A DNA stretch of 64,000 nt from Sphingobacterium sp. R2 (GTDB lineage: Bacteria > Bacteroidota > Bacteroidia > Sphingobacteriales > Sphingobacteriaceae): the NCBI RefSeq assembly GCF_040760075.1, contig NZ_CP142884.1:558001-622000 (forward strand), read 5' to 3'. This document shows, piece after piece, positions 37,614 through 47,800 of the stretch. The position numbers were made by a program, and so were the translations under genes. The stretch's first letter is position 1. Each line of letters opens with the position of its first letter. Below the pieces are notes generated by a model, which saw only the letters and a program-made list of their open reading frames with translations, was not told the DNA's origin and ran no database searches.

Positions 37614-37907
37614 CTATACTATATTTATTTCTGAGCAAGCAGGATCAAATAGGCTTCGAAAAAAGCCCGGTCCGCTGTCATTCAGATTCGTCACAAAGTA
37701 GACGCTTGGTGTGATTGCTGCTCTTGCGCCTTTCGCAAAACGGCCGAAGCCCTCTGCTCCAGGGAAAGCTAGTAATGCAGAACCGTCTGCTGTGGCACTG
37801 TGCGCTATCCATTCAATCCAGTCCAGCTTTGAAATAAGCCCCTCTTTAGCGCAAGAAATAAATATCATAGCCAAAGCGCCAAAAGAAAATAGACACCTTC
37901 TTTTCAT
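37614..37907 (-). pseudogene. Truncated pectate lyase-like lipoprotein
   Basis: 97 residues only: a lipoprotein signal (lipobox IFISC), then LLAFPGAEGFGRFAKGAR and VYFVTNLNDSGPGFFRSL, which match the very start of PL1-type pectate lyases of Bacteroidota (AFPGAEGFGR...VTNLNDSGPG). These enzymes are usually 400-500 residues; the whole beta-helix with its catalytic residues is missing and the next gene begins 66 nt later. Most likely a deletion remnant; a small secreted product is possible but could not be a lyase. Confidence 0.75.
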
Positions 37908-38002
37908 AATAATGAATATTCAAGCCAACTTGCGTTAGCTTTTGGGTTTATAATTGTATCATATTGGTTGATTCAATATTACAAAATGCAACCGGTTTCA
38001 TC

Positions 38003-38018
38003 ATCCTGCACTGTACTG
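38003..38018 (-). promoter_or_regulatory. Degenerate copy of the PUL direct-repeat motif
   Basis: ATCCTG (38003-38008) and GTACTG (38013-38018), same 10-bp period as the three better sites, about 95 bp before the truncated lyase start. The second half has two mismatches. Nothing else was seen in the 37908-38115 gap. Confidence 0.35.
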
Positions 38019-38115
38019 CTATATGTCCAAAAGACACACTGATACTCAGAGGCTATAGGTACTTTTCAAGGTGAAACTATCCTTTGTCCATCGCTCTTAT
38101 TTTCTATATCATCTA

Positions 38116-40281
38116 TTAAGGCATTTTTTTAAATCCTTCTTTTTTTATAACCCATGAACCATCTTTTGGAAATCCAGGAAAATCACCTGTGGACGCATCC
38201 CAACCTTCAAGCATCATGGCGACGGTTGTTAACACACCACCATTGCCAGGCAGATAGATTCTGAGCCGTCCATCTTGGTAATTATGACCATTTTTGAGAT
38301 ACGTATTGGTTTGGACATTCAAAAATAGTGCATCCAGCGCTTTGTTGGGAAGATTTAGACGCGCAGCATTCATGGCCGTCATCGGAAAATCCCATCCCCA
38401 GGTCTTTTCCCAATGCCATTTTTTCCAAACGACATCCAGCGTATTCTTCATCACATCTTTATTTAGCTTCGCGGATTCAGGAACCATGCCCAATGCACCG
38501 AGTACCGCAGGATGGTCTGTCATCCATCGATCGTAAGTATAAGAATCGGGCGCAGTTTCCGTGGCCAGGTAGCAGTTGTCTTTCATTGGTAAGGGAGCTA
38601 ATTTGTCAATAACTTCATCCCATTTTGCCACCCTTGGTTCTCCCAGACGCTCCTTCCATTGTTGGGCGATACGCAGCGCCCAATCCCAATAAGCAACCTC
38701 ATAAGTCGGGTTCATTGTTTCGGAAGCTTTGAATACTTCTTGCGCCGGAATAACTCCCTTTCCGATATTATAGCGACCTGTTACTCGATCATAATGGGCA
38801 AAGTCAGCCATAAAATCAGCCGTTGCAAATACCAAGTCCTTGTATTTTTGCAAGACAGCCAGATTTTTTTTGTCACGGTACGCCAATTCGCTCATGTAAA
38901 TGATATGAGGCTGTTGCCAAATTAAAAATGCAGCTACAGAAGAGGGACTTTCATGGCCATCGTTGTCAGACATTTTAATCCATCGAACGCCTTGATAGCC
39001 TTGCCGGTCGGCCAGTGCCCTGGCTTTTTTAAAAGTCCTAAAATAATAGTCCAATGTTTTTTCCATGATGTCTGATCGTCCCCATAATGCAAAATGTACC
39101 GCATGCCACCAATGCATTTCCGTGTGCGGCTTTCCATACCAACTATTAAAAGTAAGACCTGTTTCTTGGGGTGGATTGCTTCCACCACACTGTACCTTTG
39201 TCAGGTATTGAGAAAGCACCACTCTTCTTTCTAATTCATTGGCTCTGGGATCTGTACTTCCGGCAAAATCAACGGCGGCACCACTTTCCCAAAAACACTT
39301 CCAAGCAGCGATACTTTCGGCAGCAGCTTCCGTAAACCCATACCCACCTTTGTCAACGTTGTTTGTTTCCGCAAATGCAAATGAAAAATCAAACTCGCCT
39401 AGCGTAGCAGATGGTTGGTACACAAAGTAATGCGAAGCCTTATTTTTTAGGGTTCCTTGGGAGTAATTCAGTTTTGTAACATAACTTGTGCCCTGCAACT
39501 GATGATCTATCAATGCACTATTTGACGATTGATTGATGATGGTTGTTTGATGATTATCCGCCTGATCATAATTAGTCCCTTCATCCAAAAATTTCCCGCT
39601 AGGATACGGATACTGTATAAATATTTTAAGCCTTTGCTGTGCGATTAATGGAGAAACAACATGTACAGCAATACGGTCACTTTCTTGATATGAGGCTGTT
39701 TTTACAGCAATGGGTTCTCCCTCTATGCGAAATTCACTGGTAACAATACCCGTCCAGAGATTTAATTCCTGCCGAATGCCTTCAATATCCTTGATCGTAG
39801 CCCTTTGGCCATTTTTTAGATACAGCTCCAAACCCACGTTCCCTAATTGTAGGCGATGTTTGTTTTCTCTAAAATAGTTTACTGCACCGGCATTACGCGC
39901 TGGTTCTTTCAGCTGCACACTATATTTTGCACTCCGGCCTTCGTTGTTAAAGTCGTAAGATTGTAAGGTTTCCTCAAATTTATAGTTCTTAGTATTTGGA
40001 AAGGCATCCCAACCCCACTCAGACTGCGTTCCTAAAGAAACTCCGTTTTTGTAATAGATCGGAAAAGATTGCATCCCTGTAGCATCGACCGTATAGGCAA
40101 AGGTACCATTCCCCACGGTTAGCGATGCTAAAGTATCCATAGCATGATTCGAGACGTTATGCCTCTTAACGACATTTTCTCGATTAATTTTTGTCCCTTG
40201 CTGAGCTAACACCAACATAGGATTTAAGGCACTTATAAGGAAAGTGAAAATAATATTTCTACTAGAAATTTCGGCGTACAT
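38116..40281 (-). CDS. GH65-like (alpha/alpha)6-barrel secreted glycosidase, specificity unknown
   Basis: 721 residues with a signal peptide (1-26, ending VLA). The N-terminal part reads MDTLASLTVGNGTFAYTVDATGMQSFP and LGTQSEWGWDAFPN, the pattern of GH65-type glucosidases (protein-glucosylgalactosyl-hydroxylysine glucosidase group). The catalytic-barrel part has TFNSWYGKPHTEMHWWHAVH and VRWIKMSDNDGHESPSS; a carboxylate in the latter could be catalytic. Specificity is unknown; in this locus an alpha-linked pectin side-chain sugar is the simplest guess. Starts 20 nt after the DUF4450-like gene, same operon. Confidence 0.7.
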   Translation of the reverse strand: MYAEISSRNIIFTFLISALNPMLVLAQQGTKINRENVVKRHNVSNHAMDTLASLTVGNGTFAYTVDATGMQSFPIYYKNGVSLGTQSEWGWDAFPNTKNYKFEETLQSYDFNNEGRSAKYSVQLKEPARNAGAVNYFRENKHRLQLGNVGLELYLKNGQRATIKDIEGIRQELNLWTGIVTSEFRIEGEPIAVKTASYQESDRIAVHVVSPLIAQQRLKIFIQYPYPSGKFLDEGTNYDQADNHQTTIINQSSNSALIDHQLQGTSYVTKLNYSQGTLKNKASHYFVYQPSATLGEFDFSFAFAETNNVDKGGYGFTEAAAESIAAWKCFWESGAAVDFAGSTDPRANELERRVVLSQYLTKVQCGGSNPPQETGLTFNSWYGKPHTEMHWWHAVHFALWGRSDIMEKTLDYYFRTFKKARALADRQGYQGVRWIKMSDNDGHESPSSVAAFLIWQQPHIIYMSELAYRDKKNLAVLQKYKDLVFATADFMADFAHYDRVTGRYNIGKGVIPAQEVFKASETMNPTYEVAYWDWALRIAQQWKERLGEPRVAKWDEVIDKLAPLPMKDNCYLATETAPDSYTYDRWMTDHPAVLGALGMVPESAKLNKDVMKNTLDVVWKKWHWEKTWGWDFPMTAMNAARLNLPNKALDALFLNVQTNTYLKNGHNYQDGRLRIYLPGNGGVLTTVAMMLEGWDASTGDFPGFPKDGSWVIKKEGFKKMP

Positions 40282-40301
40282 TTTAATATTTCTTAATTTA
40301 T

Positions 40302-43300
40302 CTATTGGATTAAAGTGAGACTTATCAGACCGATGACCGCATCGTTTGCTACAGCAATAAGCTCTACGGATTGGAGCGTCTTTTTTACGTTTAACGGTAA
40401 ATCCAATAAGGTAGCCGCTCCGCCTTCAATGGCTCTGCTGCTATATCCTTTGATATCGGTGTAATGCTTCCAGGTGCCTCCTTTATACACCTCGCCCGAT
40501 TTTAAACTGATTCGATAAGGAATACGATCATCAGGGAGATCAAAAGCATGGTTGTCATCGAGGTAATCCTGTTCGATAGGCCACCAGTTTATAGGATTGA
40601 TGAGATCTAACGTATCTAAAGTTCCATCGGTATAATTGACCTTAATCTTGGCGTTGATAAACTGGGATTGCATCGGATTTGTAGAACCGGCGACCAAGAG
40701 ATACATTTTGCTGGCCTGGCCCGCTAAAGGTATTTTGACGCTTGTGGGATAATTATCCCACTGGCTGACAAAGACAACATTTTTGGAGTCATTTTTTAGC
40801 TGAAACAGAATACCTAGGTATGTTAGATCCTTCTGCTCGGCTTTTTTCATGATTCCGCTGTCATCAATATTCGCCGTCGTCAATGGATAGCACCAATTGC
40901 CTATCCCCTGCCAAGGCAGCTGCAAAGTCGGCCCTTCCGGTCTTGGCGAAAGATATTGCTGTTGAAATATATCTGTCAAACGGGCATTGTAATAATTTGA
41001 TAAATTTTGTTTCAAAAAACTCGGTTTATCCTTAATCGTCCAATCGGTATAATCAATTTTTTGAAGATAAGTCTTCCCACGCAGATAAAAGTTGTTTGTT
41101 CCTTTCGAAAAGATACGACTTGGAAGCTGCAGTTCTTTTGCTTCATTAGATTTTAAATTTAAGGTGGCCTGGAAACTGTTATGCTCAATTTTGAGGTCTT
41201 GCGGGTGAACGGAACGATTTTCTACGATTAACCCATAACCTGCATGCTTTTTTACAATCGTTGCTTTCAATGGTGGTAATAACCGAATATCAACGGGTTG
41301 CCACCAAATCATCTCTCCCTGCTGAAGCTTCACAAAAAAGGTCCCTAACCGCTCTTGCTGTACGAAAGAAAATTTCTGCCCTATGCTGTTTACAATAAGA
41401 CCTTGAGGATCGAAGCTTTCCAACAGTTGGGTATTAGCAGCTAAGGGGACTGACCATTGATCGGTGAATGCTTGCTCTACATTTCTGGTTTCTATTCTTT
41501 CGAGTTGACCATCACCGATGATTGAAATATCGAAATCTTTGTCAGGGTCAGATTCAATCACGACATATGGCCTATTAATAGCTGAAGATTTTAGCGACCA
41601 CTTGACTTCCTTTCCGTTGACCTTCACGGCACGTACCGCTGTAAAATCTACTGGAACTTCCAACGTAAGTTTTACTGGCATTGCATAACGCGTGTTAATT
41701 TGAAATGTAATAGTGGTATTATCTTTTTTATAAGCGTAACTCCATTGCGGCAATTCGATCTGCGCATGATTCCATGTCGCTGGAAAACCAGGCTTAATAA
41801 ATAATTCATTATCCAATAGACGGGGATGCACACCGAATAAACCTTCAACCAACGTTCGCGATGCGACGCCAATGGGATCGGCAAAATCACGGTACAACTC
41901 ACCCCGAAACGCATCGTAGTGGGAGAGTTGATGAAAATTTCCTGGGCTAATGCCATGATACATGCTTTCTATAAGGTTGCTCTTCCAAAGCTGATACGCA
42001 TCATCCGGCCGTCCGGACTGCCAGTATGCAAGAGCCGTTTGTAAATTCTCGGCTAGAGCGACATTATTGGTGGACCAGGTATAGGGCTGCCATGTCGTCG
42101 TGGGCAAAGTATACAGGTGCTGTTGCTCTTGTCCGTTGACATGAATAGGAATCTTTGGCAAATAATTATTTACATATTGCAGGTTTTGATAGCTTTCAAA
42201 ATCATCTAGGATAGCCACATCCGCGGCATGATAAATGGTCCATAAACCCGGATTTTCGTGTACAAGCTGATTGCCAAGCGCATCCTGAAATTCTGCGAAA
42301 TATCCCTTTTCTTTTAGCCAAAGTCGGTTTTTTAATGCCTGTTGAATCTTTTTAGCTTCCTGTCGATAGGGATTTGCATCTTCACCGATAACCTTTGCGA
42401 GCTTGGCCATCATCTGATACGCACGATACATATAAGCGGTCGTATGCGTGACAGCCCCACCAGAATATTGCAATCCATCGCTGGCCCAGATCGCACAATA
42501 GGCATCGTACAGGCCATCATTGTCACGATCAAAATTGCGCTTTTCCCAATTGAGATGCCGGGTCAGGATGGGCCACATCTCTTTGATATAAGCAACATCT
42601 CCTGTATAATTAAAATGTGACAATAGTTGATCGATAAAGACCAAGTTCATATCGTAGTGATGGGGGACAGACTTGTTATTGGGATTGCGGGAAATATAGC
42701 CACTGGAAAACATGGAGGTGCCCATTTTCTCCAAATGTCGTGCGAGGTGTAATGCGGTATCCATCACTACGGGGCCAGAGCTTGGTTCCATTACCTGCGA
42801 ATTGGCGTAGCTCGAAAAGTGTTCTTTCGCCCTATCGTGCCAGCCCAACACATCTGCTGTATAAGCTCCCCGCCAGGCATTCAATCGCATACGCCATGCC
42901 ACAGCACCATGCAGAAAAGTAGGCGATTCCCAAATACCGTCAGCAGCTACCGACAATGCTGCACCCAAATTATTGATAAAGCGATCCGGTGTATTTATTT
43001 TGACCCGACCGGCTAAGGAAGCTCTTTTCTGTTCTGCTTGTTCAAAGATCTTCGCTATGGAGCTTTCAGAAAATTCCGTGGCCGAAAGCTTACCCTTAGC
43101 GATTTGAATATAATGTGTTTTTTCAGTCAGATCATATTCTCCCACAAGAATAGGGCTGCCACTATTTTCCAGGTTCGCCAGATTGGAAAGATCATCCAAA
43201 ACCTTAGCATCTGACACGCGCAGCTTTGAGAGATCGGAAAAACTACCTTGCATAAACTGCGGCTCATTTTTCCTGCTTTGATACCTGAGCTCAAAACTAT

Positions 43301-43889
43301 TTTTGTGTAGTCTATAGTGGTTACGCTCACAATACGCTGGAAGAAGGTAAAACCCTGATTCAGGATCAGCGCCTATGTCGCCATTTCTACTGAATGTTTG
43401 TCCGCTCGCTCCCCCATAGATAGCATACAGCTGTACATCAGATTTAACGTTTTTCGGTTGTAGTTTTACGATCATCCCCTCAGTATTGGCCTGCGCCAGG
43501 ACAGTAATATCAATATAACCCTTTCCTAATAAAGCATCTTGAATACGATAGTGCATCGCTCCAGGTCGATATCTTGTCTCTATGTGATCGGCATCAATCA
43601 TTTTTTTTCGCAGGAGCTTGTTGCCTAACACAAATTGCAGATTCCCGCCCATTCCTGGCATGTATAACGCGAATTCGGGTAGATCTCCTGCTTCAACGCG
43701 GGATGCGAGGTTATTACCATAAAGCGCGCGATTAAATCGATATCGCCCATTGACCAGCAGGAAGTCACCCTGATCTTCGGTATAATGTAACGTGCGGTCA
43801 TTATCTTGCCAATGCTTGGATTGAGCAAGAGTTTCCTGTAAAAATACGGCAATCGAAAAGCAACAAAAAATCAAACACTTTCGTATCAT
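40302..43889 (-). CDS. Large secreted DUF4450-like six-hairpin glycosidase
   Basis: 1195 residues from the ATG at 43889 (MIRKCLIFCC, signal peptide ending TLA); an ATG at 43946 would add 19 residues before the signal. The N-terminal region (DRTLHYTEDQGDFLLVNGRYRF, LYGNNLASRVEAGDLPEFALY) resembles the DUF4450 family. The middle (about 300-800) is an (alpha/alpha)6 toroid with RLNAWRGAYTADVLGWHDRA, WPILTRHLNWEKRNFDRDNDG and WQPYTWSTNNVALAENL. C-terminal beta domains follow. Candidate glycoside hydrolase of pectin side chains; no biochemical role can be assigned from sequence. Confidence 0.72.
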   Translation of the reverse strand: MIRKCLIFCCFSIAVFLQETLAQSKHWQDNDRTLHYTEDQGDFLLVNGRYRFNRALYGNNLASRVEAGDLPEFALYMPGMGGNLQFVLGNKLLRKKMIDADHIETRYRPGAMHYRIQDALLGKGYIDITVLAQANTEGMIVKLQPKNVKSDVQLYAIYGGASGQTFSRNGDIGADPESGFYLLPAYCERNHYRLHKNSFELRYQSRKNEPQFMQGSFSDLSKLRVSDAKVLDDLSNLANLENSGSPILVGEYDLTEKTHYIQIAKGKLSATEFSESSIAKIFEQAEQKRASLAGRVKINTPDRFINNLGAALSVAADGIWESPTFLHGAVAWRMRLNAWRGAYTADVLGWHDRAKEHFSSYANSQVMEPSSGPVVMDTALHLARHLEKMGTSMFSSGYISRNPNNKSVPHHYDMNLVFIDQLLSHFNYTGDVAYIKEMWPILTRHLNWEKRNFDRDNDGLYDAYCAIWASDGLQYSGGAVTHTTAYMYRAYQMMAKLAKVIGEDANPYRQEAKKIQQALKNRLWLKEKGYFAEFQDALGNQLVHENPGLWTIYHAADVAILDDFESYQNLQYVNNYLPKIPIHVNGQEQQHLYTLPTTTWQPYTWSTNNVALAENLQTALAYWQSGRPDDAYQLWKSNLIESMYHGISPGNFHQLSHYDAFRGELYRDFADPIGVASRTLVEGLFGVHPRLLDNELFIKPGFPATWNHAQIELPQWSYAYKKDNTTITFQINTRYAMPVKLTLEVPVDFTAVRAVKVNGKEVKWSLKSSAINRPYVVIESDPDKDFDISIIGDGQLERIETRNVEQAFTDQWSVPLAANTQLLESFDPQGLIVNSIGQKFSFVQQERLGTFFVKLQQGEMIWWQPVDIRLLPPLKATIVKKHAGYGLIVENRSVHPQDLKIEHNSFQATLNLKSNEAKELQLPSRIFSKGTNNFYLRGKTYLQKIDYTDWTIKDKPSFLKQNLSNYYNARLTDIFQQQYLSPRPEGPTLQLPWQGIGNWCYPLTTANIDDSGIMKKAEQKDLTYLGILFQLKNDSKNVVFVSQWDNYPTSVKIPLAGQASKMYLLVAGSTNPMQSQFINAKIKVNYTDGTLDTLDLINPINWWPIEQDYLDDNHAFDLPDDRIPYRISLKSGEVYKGGTWKHYTDIKGYSSRAIEGGAATLLDLPLNVKKTLQSVELIAVANDAVIGLISLTLIQ

Positions 43890-43997
43890 ATCAATAATTA
43901 TTTCATGCATTAGCGATGCTGAGCTTTCTTTTTTAAGGACAAACATGCTACTTCATGGCCAATGGACTTTAAATTTTCCCGTGACGGATAGGTTATG

Positions 43998-45398
43998 CTA
44001 ATCGAAAGACTTGATTTCCTTTCCATTAACAATGACATTCTTTAGTGTTACATGTTTTAGGTAATCTACTTTATAGGCTTCTTTTACACCTTCAATTTTA
44101 CAATTCACCATTGTAAAATCAGTGACAGGTGAAGATTCATAAGCCGTGGAGAGCACAGCATACTTGCCGCCACCTTTTACCTGAAGGTTTTCGACCCAGA
44201 TATTCCGAATCGTCGGAATATGTTTTCCGGGTTTTTCATAAAACATATTAAAACGCACAGCTGCCTCTTTATACTGTCCCACCTTCGTGTTATAAAAAAA
44301 CACATTTTCGATAGTACCTCCTCTACTTGAACTGGTCTTTATCCGAAGGGCACGATCTAGATTTGGACTATCCATCACATTGTTCAGCGCATAGATGTTT
44401 TTAGCTCCGCCGGCAATCTCGCTACCGATAACGACACCGCCATGTCCATCCTTCATTTCACAATTTTCGATGATATGATTCTCCGCAGGTCGACCAACAT
44501 TGCGGCCATCTTCGTCTCGTCCAGACTTAATAGCAATACAATCGTCGCCGGTATCAAAATAGCAATTCCTGATCCATACATTTTTACTTGCTTCGGGATC
44601 ACAGCCATCATTATTAGGTCCATGACTCACCACTTTCACGCCTTCAATCAACACATTCTCACATAGAACAGGATTGAGATTCCACATCGGAGAATTAATT
44701 AACTTCACGTCGGCAATCCAGACATTTTTACATAGATAAGGTTGTACAAAATTGGGCCGGAGAAAATGTCCGTCGCCAAATACCCTTTTTTGCGGATCGA
44801 TCTCTTCGGCCATCTGCTGATGCAACATTGCGCGTGCAGGCTTTTGTTCGCCAGGGCGGCCTTCATGCCAACCGTATTTGCGTGCACCGCACCAATACCA
44901 CCAATGATCATTATCGGCATTTCCATCCAGTAATCCTTTTCCCGTAATGGCAATATTTTCTTCTTTATACGCATAGATGAATGGGGAAAAATTGACACAT
45001 TCCATCCCTTCCCAACGGGTGAATACCATTGGGTAATCTGCGCTATCTCGGCTAAAAAGGACTGTTGCCCCTTCGCTGATGTGAAGATTGACATTGCTTT
45101 TCAGATAAATAGCACCGGTCAAGTATACCCCTTTAGGAACCACCACCCGTCCTCCACCTTGCTTATTGCAGGTTTCTATTGCCTTTTGAAAGGCTGCCGT
45201 ATTTTTTTTATTGCCATCTCCAATAGCACCGAAATCAGCGATGGAATAATCTTTATTTCTAAATGAAGGGGCCACAACGATCTTTTTAAGCTGTTCAATT
45301 TCTTTTAGGGGTTGCTGGGCACTGTTCCAGGTCGTCTGTTGTGCTTGACCTGCTAGGCAGGCAAAAATTGCGAGAATCATACTAAGAATCTTTTTCAT
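43998..45398 (-). CDS. GH28 family polygalacturonase
   Basis: 466 residues from the ATG at 45398 (MKKILSMILA, signal peptide ending GQA); the upstream ATG at 45461 adds 21 residues before the signal. Right-handed beta-helix with all GH28 motifs: NDGCDPEAS (about 259), GDDCIAIKSGRDEDG (about 281), GHGGVVIGSE (about 317) and RALRIKT (about 349). Hydrolyses alpha-1,4-galacturonosyl links, probably exo-acting on oligomers in the periplasm. First gene of the long downstream PUL unit; the direct-repeat motif lies 205 bp upstream. Confidence 0.96.
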   Translation of the reverse strand: MKKILSMILAIFACLAGQAQQTTWNSAQQPLKEIEQLKKIVVAPSFRNKDYSIADFGAIGDGNKKNTAAFQKAIETCNKQGGGRVVVPKGVYLTGAIYLKSNVNLHISEGATVLFSRDSADYPMVFTRWEGMECVNFSPFIYAYKEENIAITGKGLLDGNADNDHWWYWCGARKYGWHEGRPGEQKPARAMLHQQMAEEIDPQKRVFGDGHFLRPNFVQPYLCKNVWIADVKLINSPMWNLNPVLCENVLIEGVKVVSHGPNNDGCDPEASKNVWIRNCYFDTGDDCIAIKSGRDEDGRNVGRPAENHIIENCEMKDGHGGVVIGSEIAGGAKNIYALNNVMDSPNLDRALRIKTSSSRGGTIENVFFYNTKVGQYKEAAVRFNMFYEKPGKHIPTIRNIWVENLQVKGGGKYAVLSTAYESSPVTDFTMVNCKIEGVKEAYKVDYLKHVTLKNVIVNGKEIKSFD

Positions 45399-45602
45399 TG
45401 ACTTATAATTGTTTCTGGTTATACTTAAATATATGATCGGGCACCTACAGCCCACTGGCATCGATCGTGAAAATACACAGAATGGCCAATGGGATTTCTA
45501 TCCATTTAAACACTTCCGTCCCGTGGTTTACAATTTGGTTTAATTAGACTCGCAGTGATAGGCGAATCAAGCTGTAAGATAAGAAAACTAGCAAAGGGAC
45601 CT

Positions 45603-45618
45603 ATCCTGCGCTATCCTG
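45603..45618 (-). promoter_or_regulatory. Direct-repeat operator-like motif upstream of the GH28 unit
   Basis: ATCCTG (45603-45608) and ATCCTG (45613-45618), 10-bp period, 205 bp before the GH28 start. Same motif at similar distance before the SusC at 50929 and before the GH28-like gene at 61390. Read in the direction of transcription it is CAGGAT-N4-CAGGAT. Confidence 0.6.
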
Positions 45619-45636
45619 TAACCGAATGCATTTTTA

Positions 45637-45670
45637 CAAAAAAAACCTTCCCGTTCAGAACGGGAAGGTT
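45637..45670 (-). terminator. Rho-independent terminator of the SusC-SusD unit (pair 1)
   Basis: Perfect 12-bp stem AACCTTCCCGTT / AACGGGAAGGTT with a 3-nt loop, followed on the minus strand by a T run; 25 nt after the SusD stop at 45695. Confidence 0.92.
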
Positions 45671-45694
45671 AGGTTGAGTTTGATTATAAAAATA

Positions 45695-47773
45695 TTAATA
45701 GCCCGGATTCTGCATAGCCTGTTTTTCGGCCGGTGTCAATGCAGCACCACTTTCATTGGTGGTTGCATCCAAGAAAGATTGCGGAATTGGTCGATAGTAA
45801 TGCGTATTCGGACTAAATACTGTATTACCCCGTACATAACCATCATTGAAAGCCTTCCATCTCGATTCCAAGGTTTTGGTGCGTGCCAGATCTTCCCAGC
45901 GGTAGAGTTCGCCACACAATTCACGCGTGCGCTCATTCAACAGGAAAGCCATCATTTTCTGCGCATTGCTTGCCGCACCCAATTTTTGGTAGATTGGAGC
46001 ATCTACTGCTGAGTTATAAATATCAGCGACCGAATTGATCAGCATCTGTGTTTCCGAAGATGCCGTGGTTTTAGCCATATCATTATTGGATTCGTAATAA
46101 GAGTTCCCTTCCCAGTAGATTGCACCTTCAGCGGAAAAACCACCTCCTTTACCGACCGCATAGGAATTATTCTTATAGGCTTGTCCGCCATCGACATTTT
46201 TCGCGCGGTCTTCACCATTTTTATAGCCGGCACGGCTACGTAGTTTATTGATCCACTGTATGGCATTGGCATACTGGCCTTCACCCTTGCGGATATACGC
46301 TTCGGCCACCATCAATACGTCTTCTGCCGAACGTGCCATAATCACATCTCGGGTACCGTTGGCTGAGGCGATACTAACCCGATAGCCGTCTCTAAACTTT
46401 GAAAGCGCCACATAGCGTGACTGTACACCATAGTAACCGTTATTTCCATGTTTTCCCACCCAGGCTTGCGGTTCTCCTTGAAAATAACGTACAAAGGTAT
46501 GGGTATTTTGCATCACGCCATTTTTAAGCACCCCTGTTGCATCACTGGCTACTGCCGTGTAGCGCGTATCGCCATTGTTATTTACAATATATTTTATACC
46601 CAGCTCACCCCCTTTAAAGCGTTTGGTACCTGCAACAGTCCCTGTAGGCCCAAGAGATGCATTAGTTGCAGTCCATACAGGTGCATTCGCGGTATTATTG
46701 GCGCCATACATCGTAATAAAGGATTTCCAGAAACGGGAATCATTGACGCGGTCAAAGACATCTAAGGTATAGTTTGTGGTACGCGCATAGGAGAATTCAC
46801 GATCGCCCGATATGTCTCGACTCGTTCCACCTAAATCTTGATAAACAGCAGGATAGTAAAGATGGATCTGATTTCCATAACGTCCCCAGGTTGCCTGGTC
46901 GTCCGAAAACTGTGCTGAAAGAACAACTTCAGATACTTTTTCATTGGCACTATTCGCCTTTTGATAATCCCATAATTTTACAAAGTCATCAACCAGGGGA
47001 TGTGCCGCCACGACTTCCGTTCCGTATTTGATAACCGCATCCAAATCTTCTGCGATATATTTTGAATTCCAAGAAGCATATAACTCACTCGCCCGAGTCA
47101 GTCTGGCTTTAGCAACGTAATGTGCTGCAGCTGATTTGGTCACACGTCCAAATTCTGTCGCCGAAGCGGGCAGCAAGGCATAAGCCTGCTCCAGATCAGA
47201 AATGGCCTGCGCAAAACACGCGTCTTCGGAAGCGCGCGTAAAATAGGATTCCACTTTTGTCGTTGGGGTCAACTTTAAGGGTACACCACCAAACTGTACG
47301 ATCAATTGTAGATAGAAATATCCCCGCATAAAATACCCCTCGCCTAGACGTGTATTATAGTTGGCATTGGATTTATCGTAATATAGTGGTACATTCTGAA
47401 TCAGGGTATTGGCCGATTCAATACCGCTATACATATTGTCAAACACCGGCTGAATATTTGCTCCCCCATAGGTTGATTCAGCTGGGTTAAGATCCATACT
47501 ATAACTATTGAAGCTCGGAGAGGGGTTATTTGCATCCGTAAACTCGTCAACACCTAAATTAAACAAAGCCATGCCCCAGGTATAATTATATTTAAATTTC
47601 AGCTTCGAGTAAACTCCTGTCGCCAGATCATCCAACCCTGCCTGTGTTTTAAAATAGTCAGTCGTCGGTGTGGTGATCTGCTCTTCTTTTAAAAAATCTT
47701 TACTACAAGCATTTAATCCCAGCAATCCCGCTGATCCAAGCATTAAAGCAATTAATATTTTATAATTTTTCAT
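45695..47773 (-). CDS. SusD/RagB-family lipoprotein (pair 1)
   Basis: 692 residues, lipobox GLNAC followed by SKDFLKEEQITTPTTDYFKT, the standard SusD start. SusD helices (ANTLIQNVPLYYD, GEGYFMRGYFYLQLIVQFGGVPL) and C-terminal domain (LNERTRELCGELYRWEDLAR) are clear. Long for the family, with an inserted region around residues 380-560. Partner of the SusC 27 nt upstream; its transcription unit ends at a strong terminator. Confidence 0.96.
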   Translation of the reverse strand: MKNYKILIALMLGSAGLLGLNACSKDFLKEEQITTPTTDYFKTQAGLDDLATGVYSKLKFKYNYTWGMALFNLGVDEFTDANNPSPSFNSYSMDLNPAESTYGGANIQPVFDNMYSGIESANTLIQNVPLYYDKSNANYNTRLGEGYFMRGYFYLQLIVQFGGVPLKLTPTTKVESYFTRASEDACFAQAISDLEQAYALLPASATEFGRVTKSAAAHYVAKARLTRASELYASWNSKYIAEDLDAVIKYGTEVVAAHPLVDDFVKLWDYQKANSANEKVSEVVLSAQFSDDQATWGRYGNQIHLYYPAVYQDLGGTSRDISGDREFSYARTTNYTLDVFDRVNDSRFWKSFITMYGANNTANAPVWTATNASLGPTGTVAGTKRFKGGELGIKYIVNNNGDTRYTAVASDATGVLKNGVMQNTHTFVRYFQGEPQAWVGKHGNNGYYGVQSRYVALSKFRDGYRVSIASANGTRDVIMARSAEDVLMVAEAYIRKGEGQYANAIQWINKLRSRAGYKNGEDRAKNVDGGQAYKNNSYAVGKGGGFSAEGAIYWEGNSYYESNNDMAKTTASSETQMLINSVADIYNSAVDAPIYQKLGAASNAQKMMAFLLNERTRELCGELYRWEDLARTKTLESRWKAFNDGYVRGNTVFSPNTHYYRPIPQSFLDATTNESGAALTPAEKQAMQNPGY

Positions 47774-47800
47774 GAGTATCTTTTTTAATCTTTTTACGGT

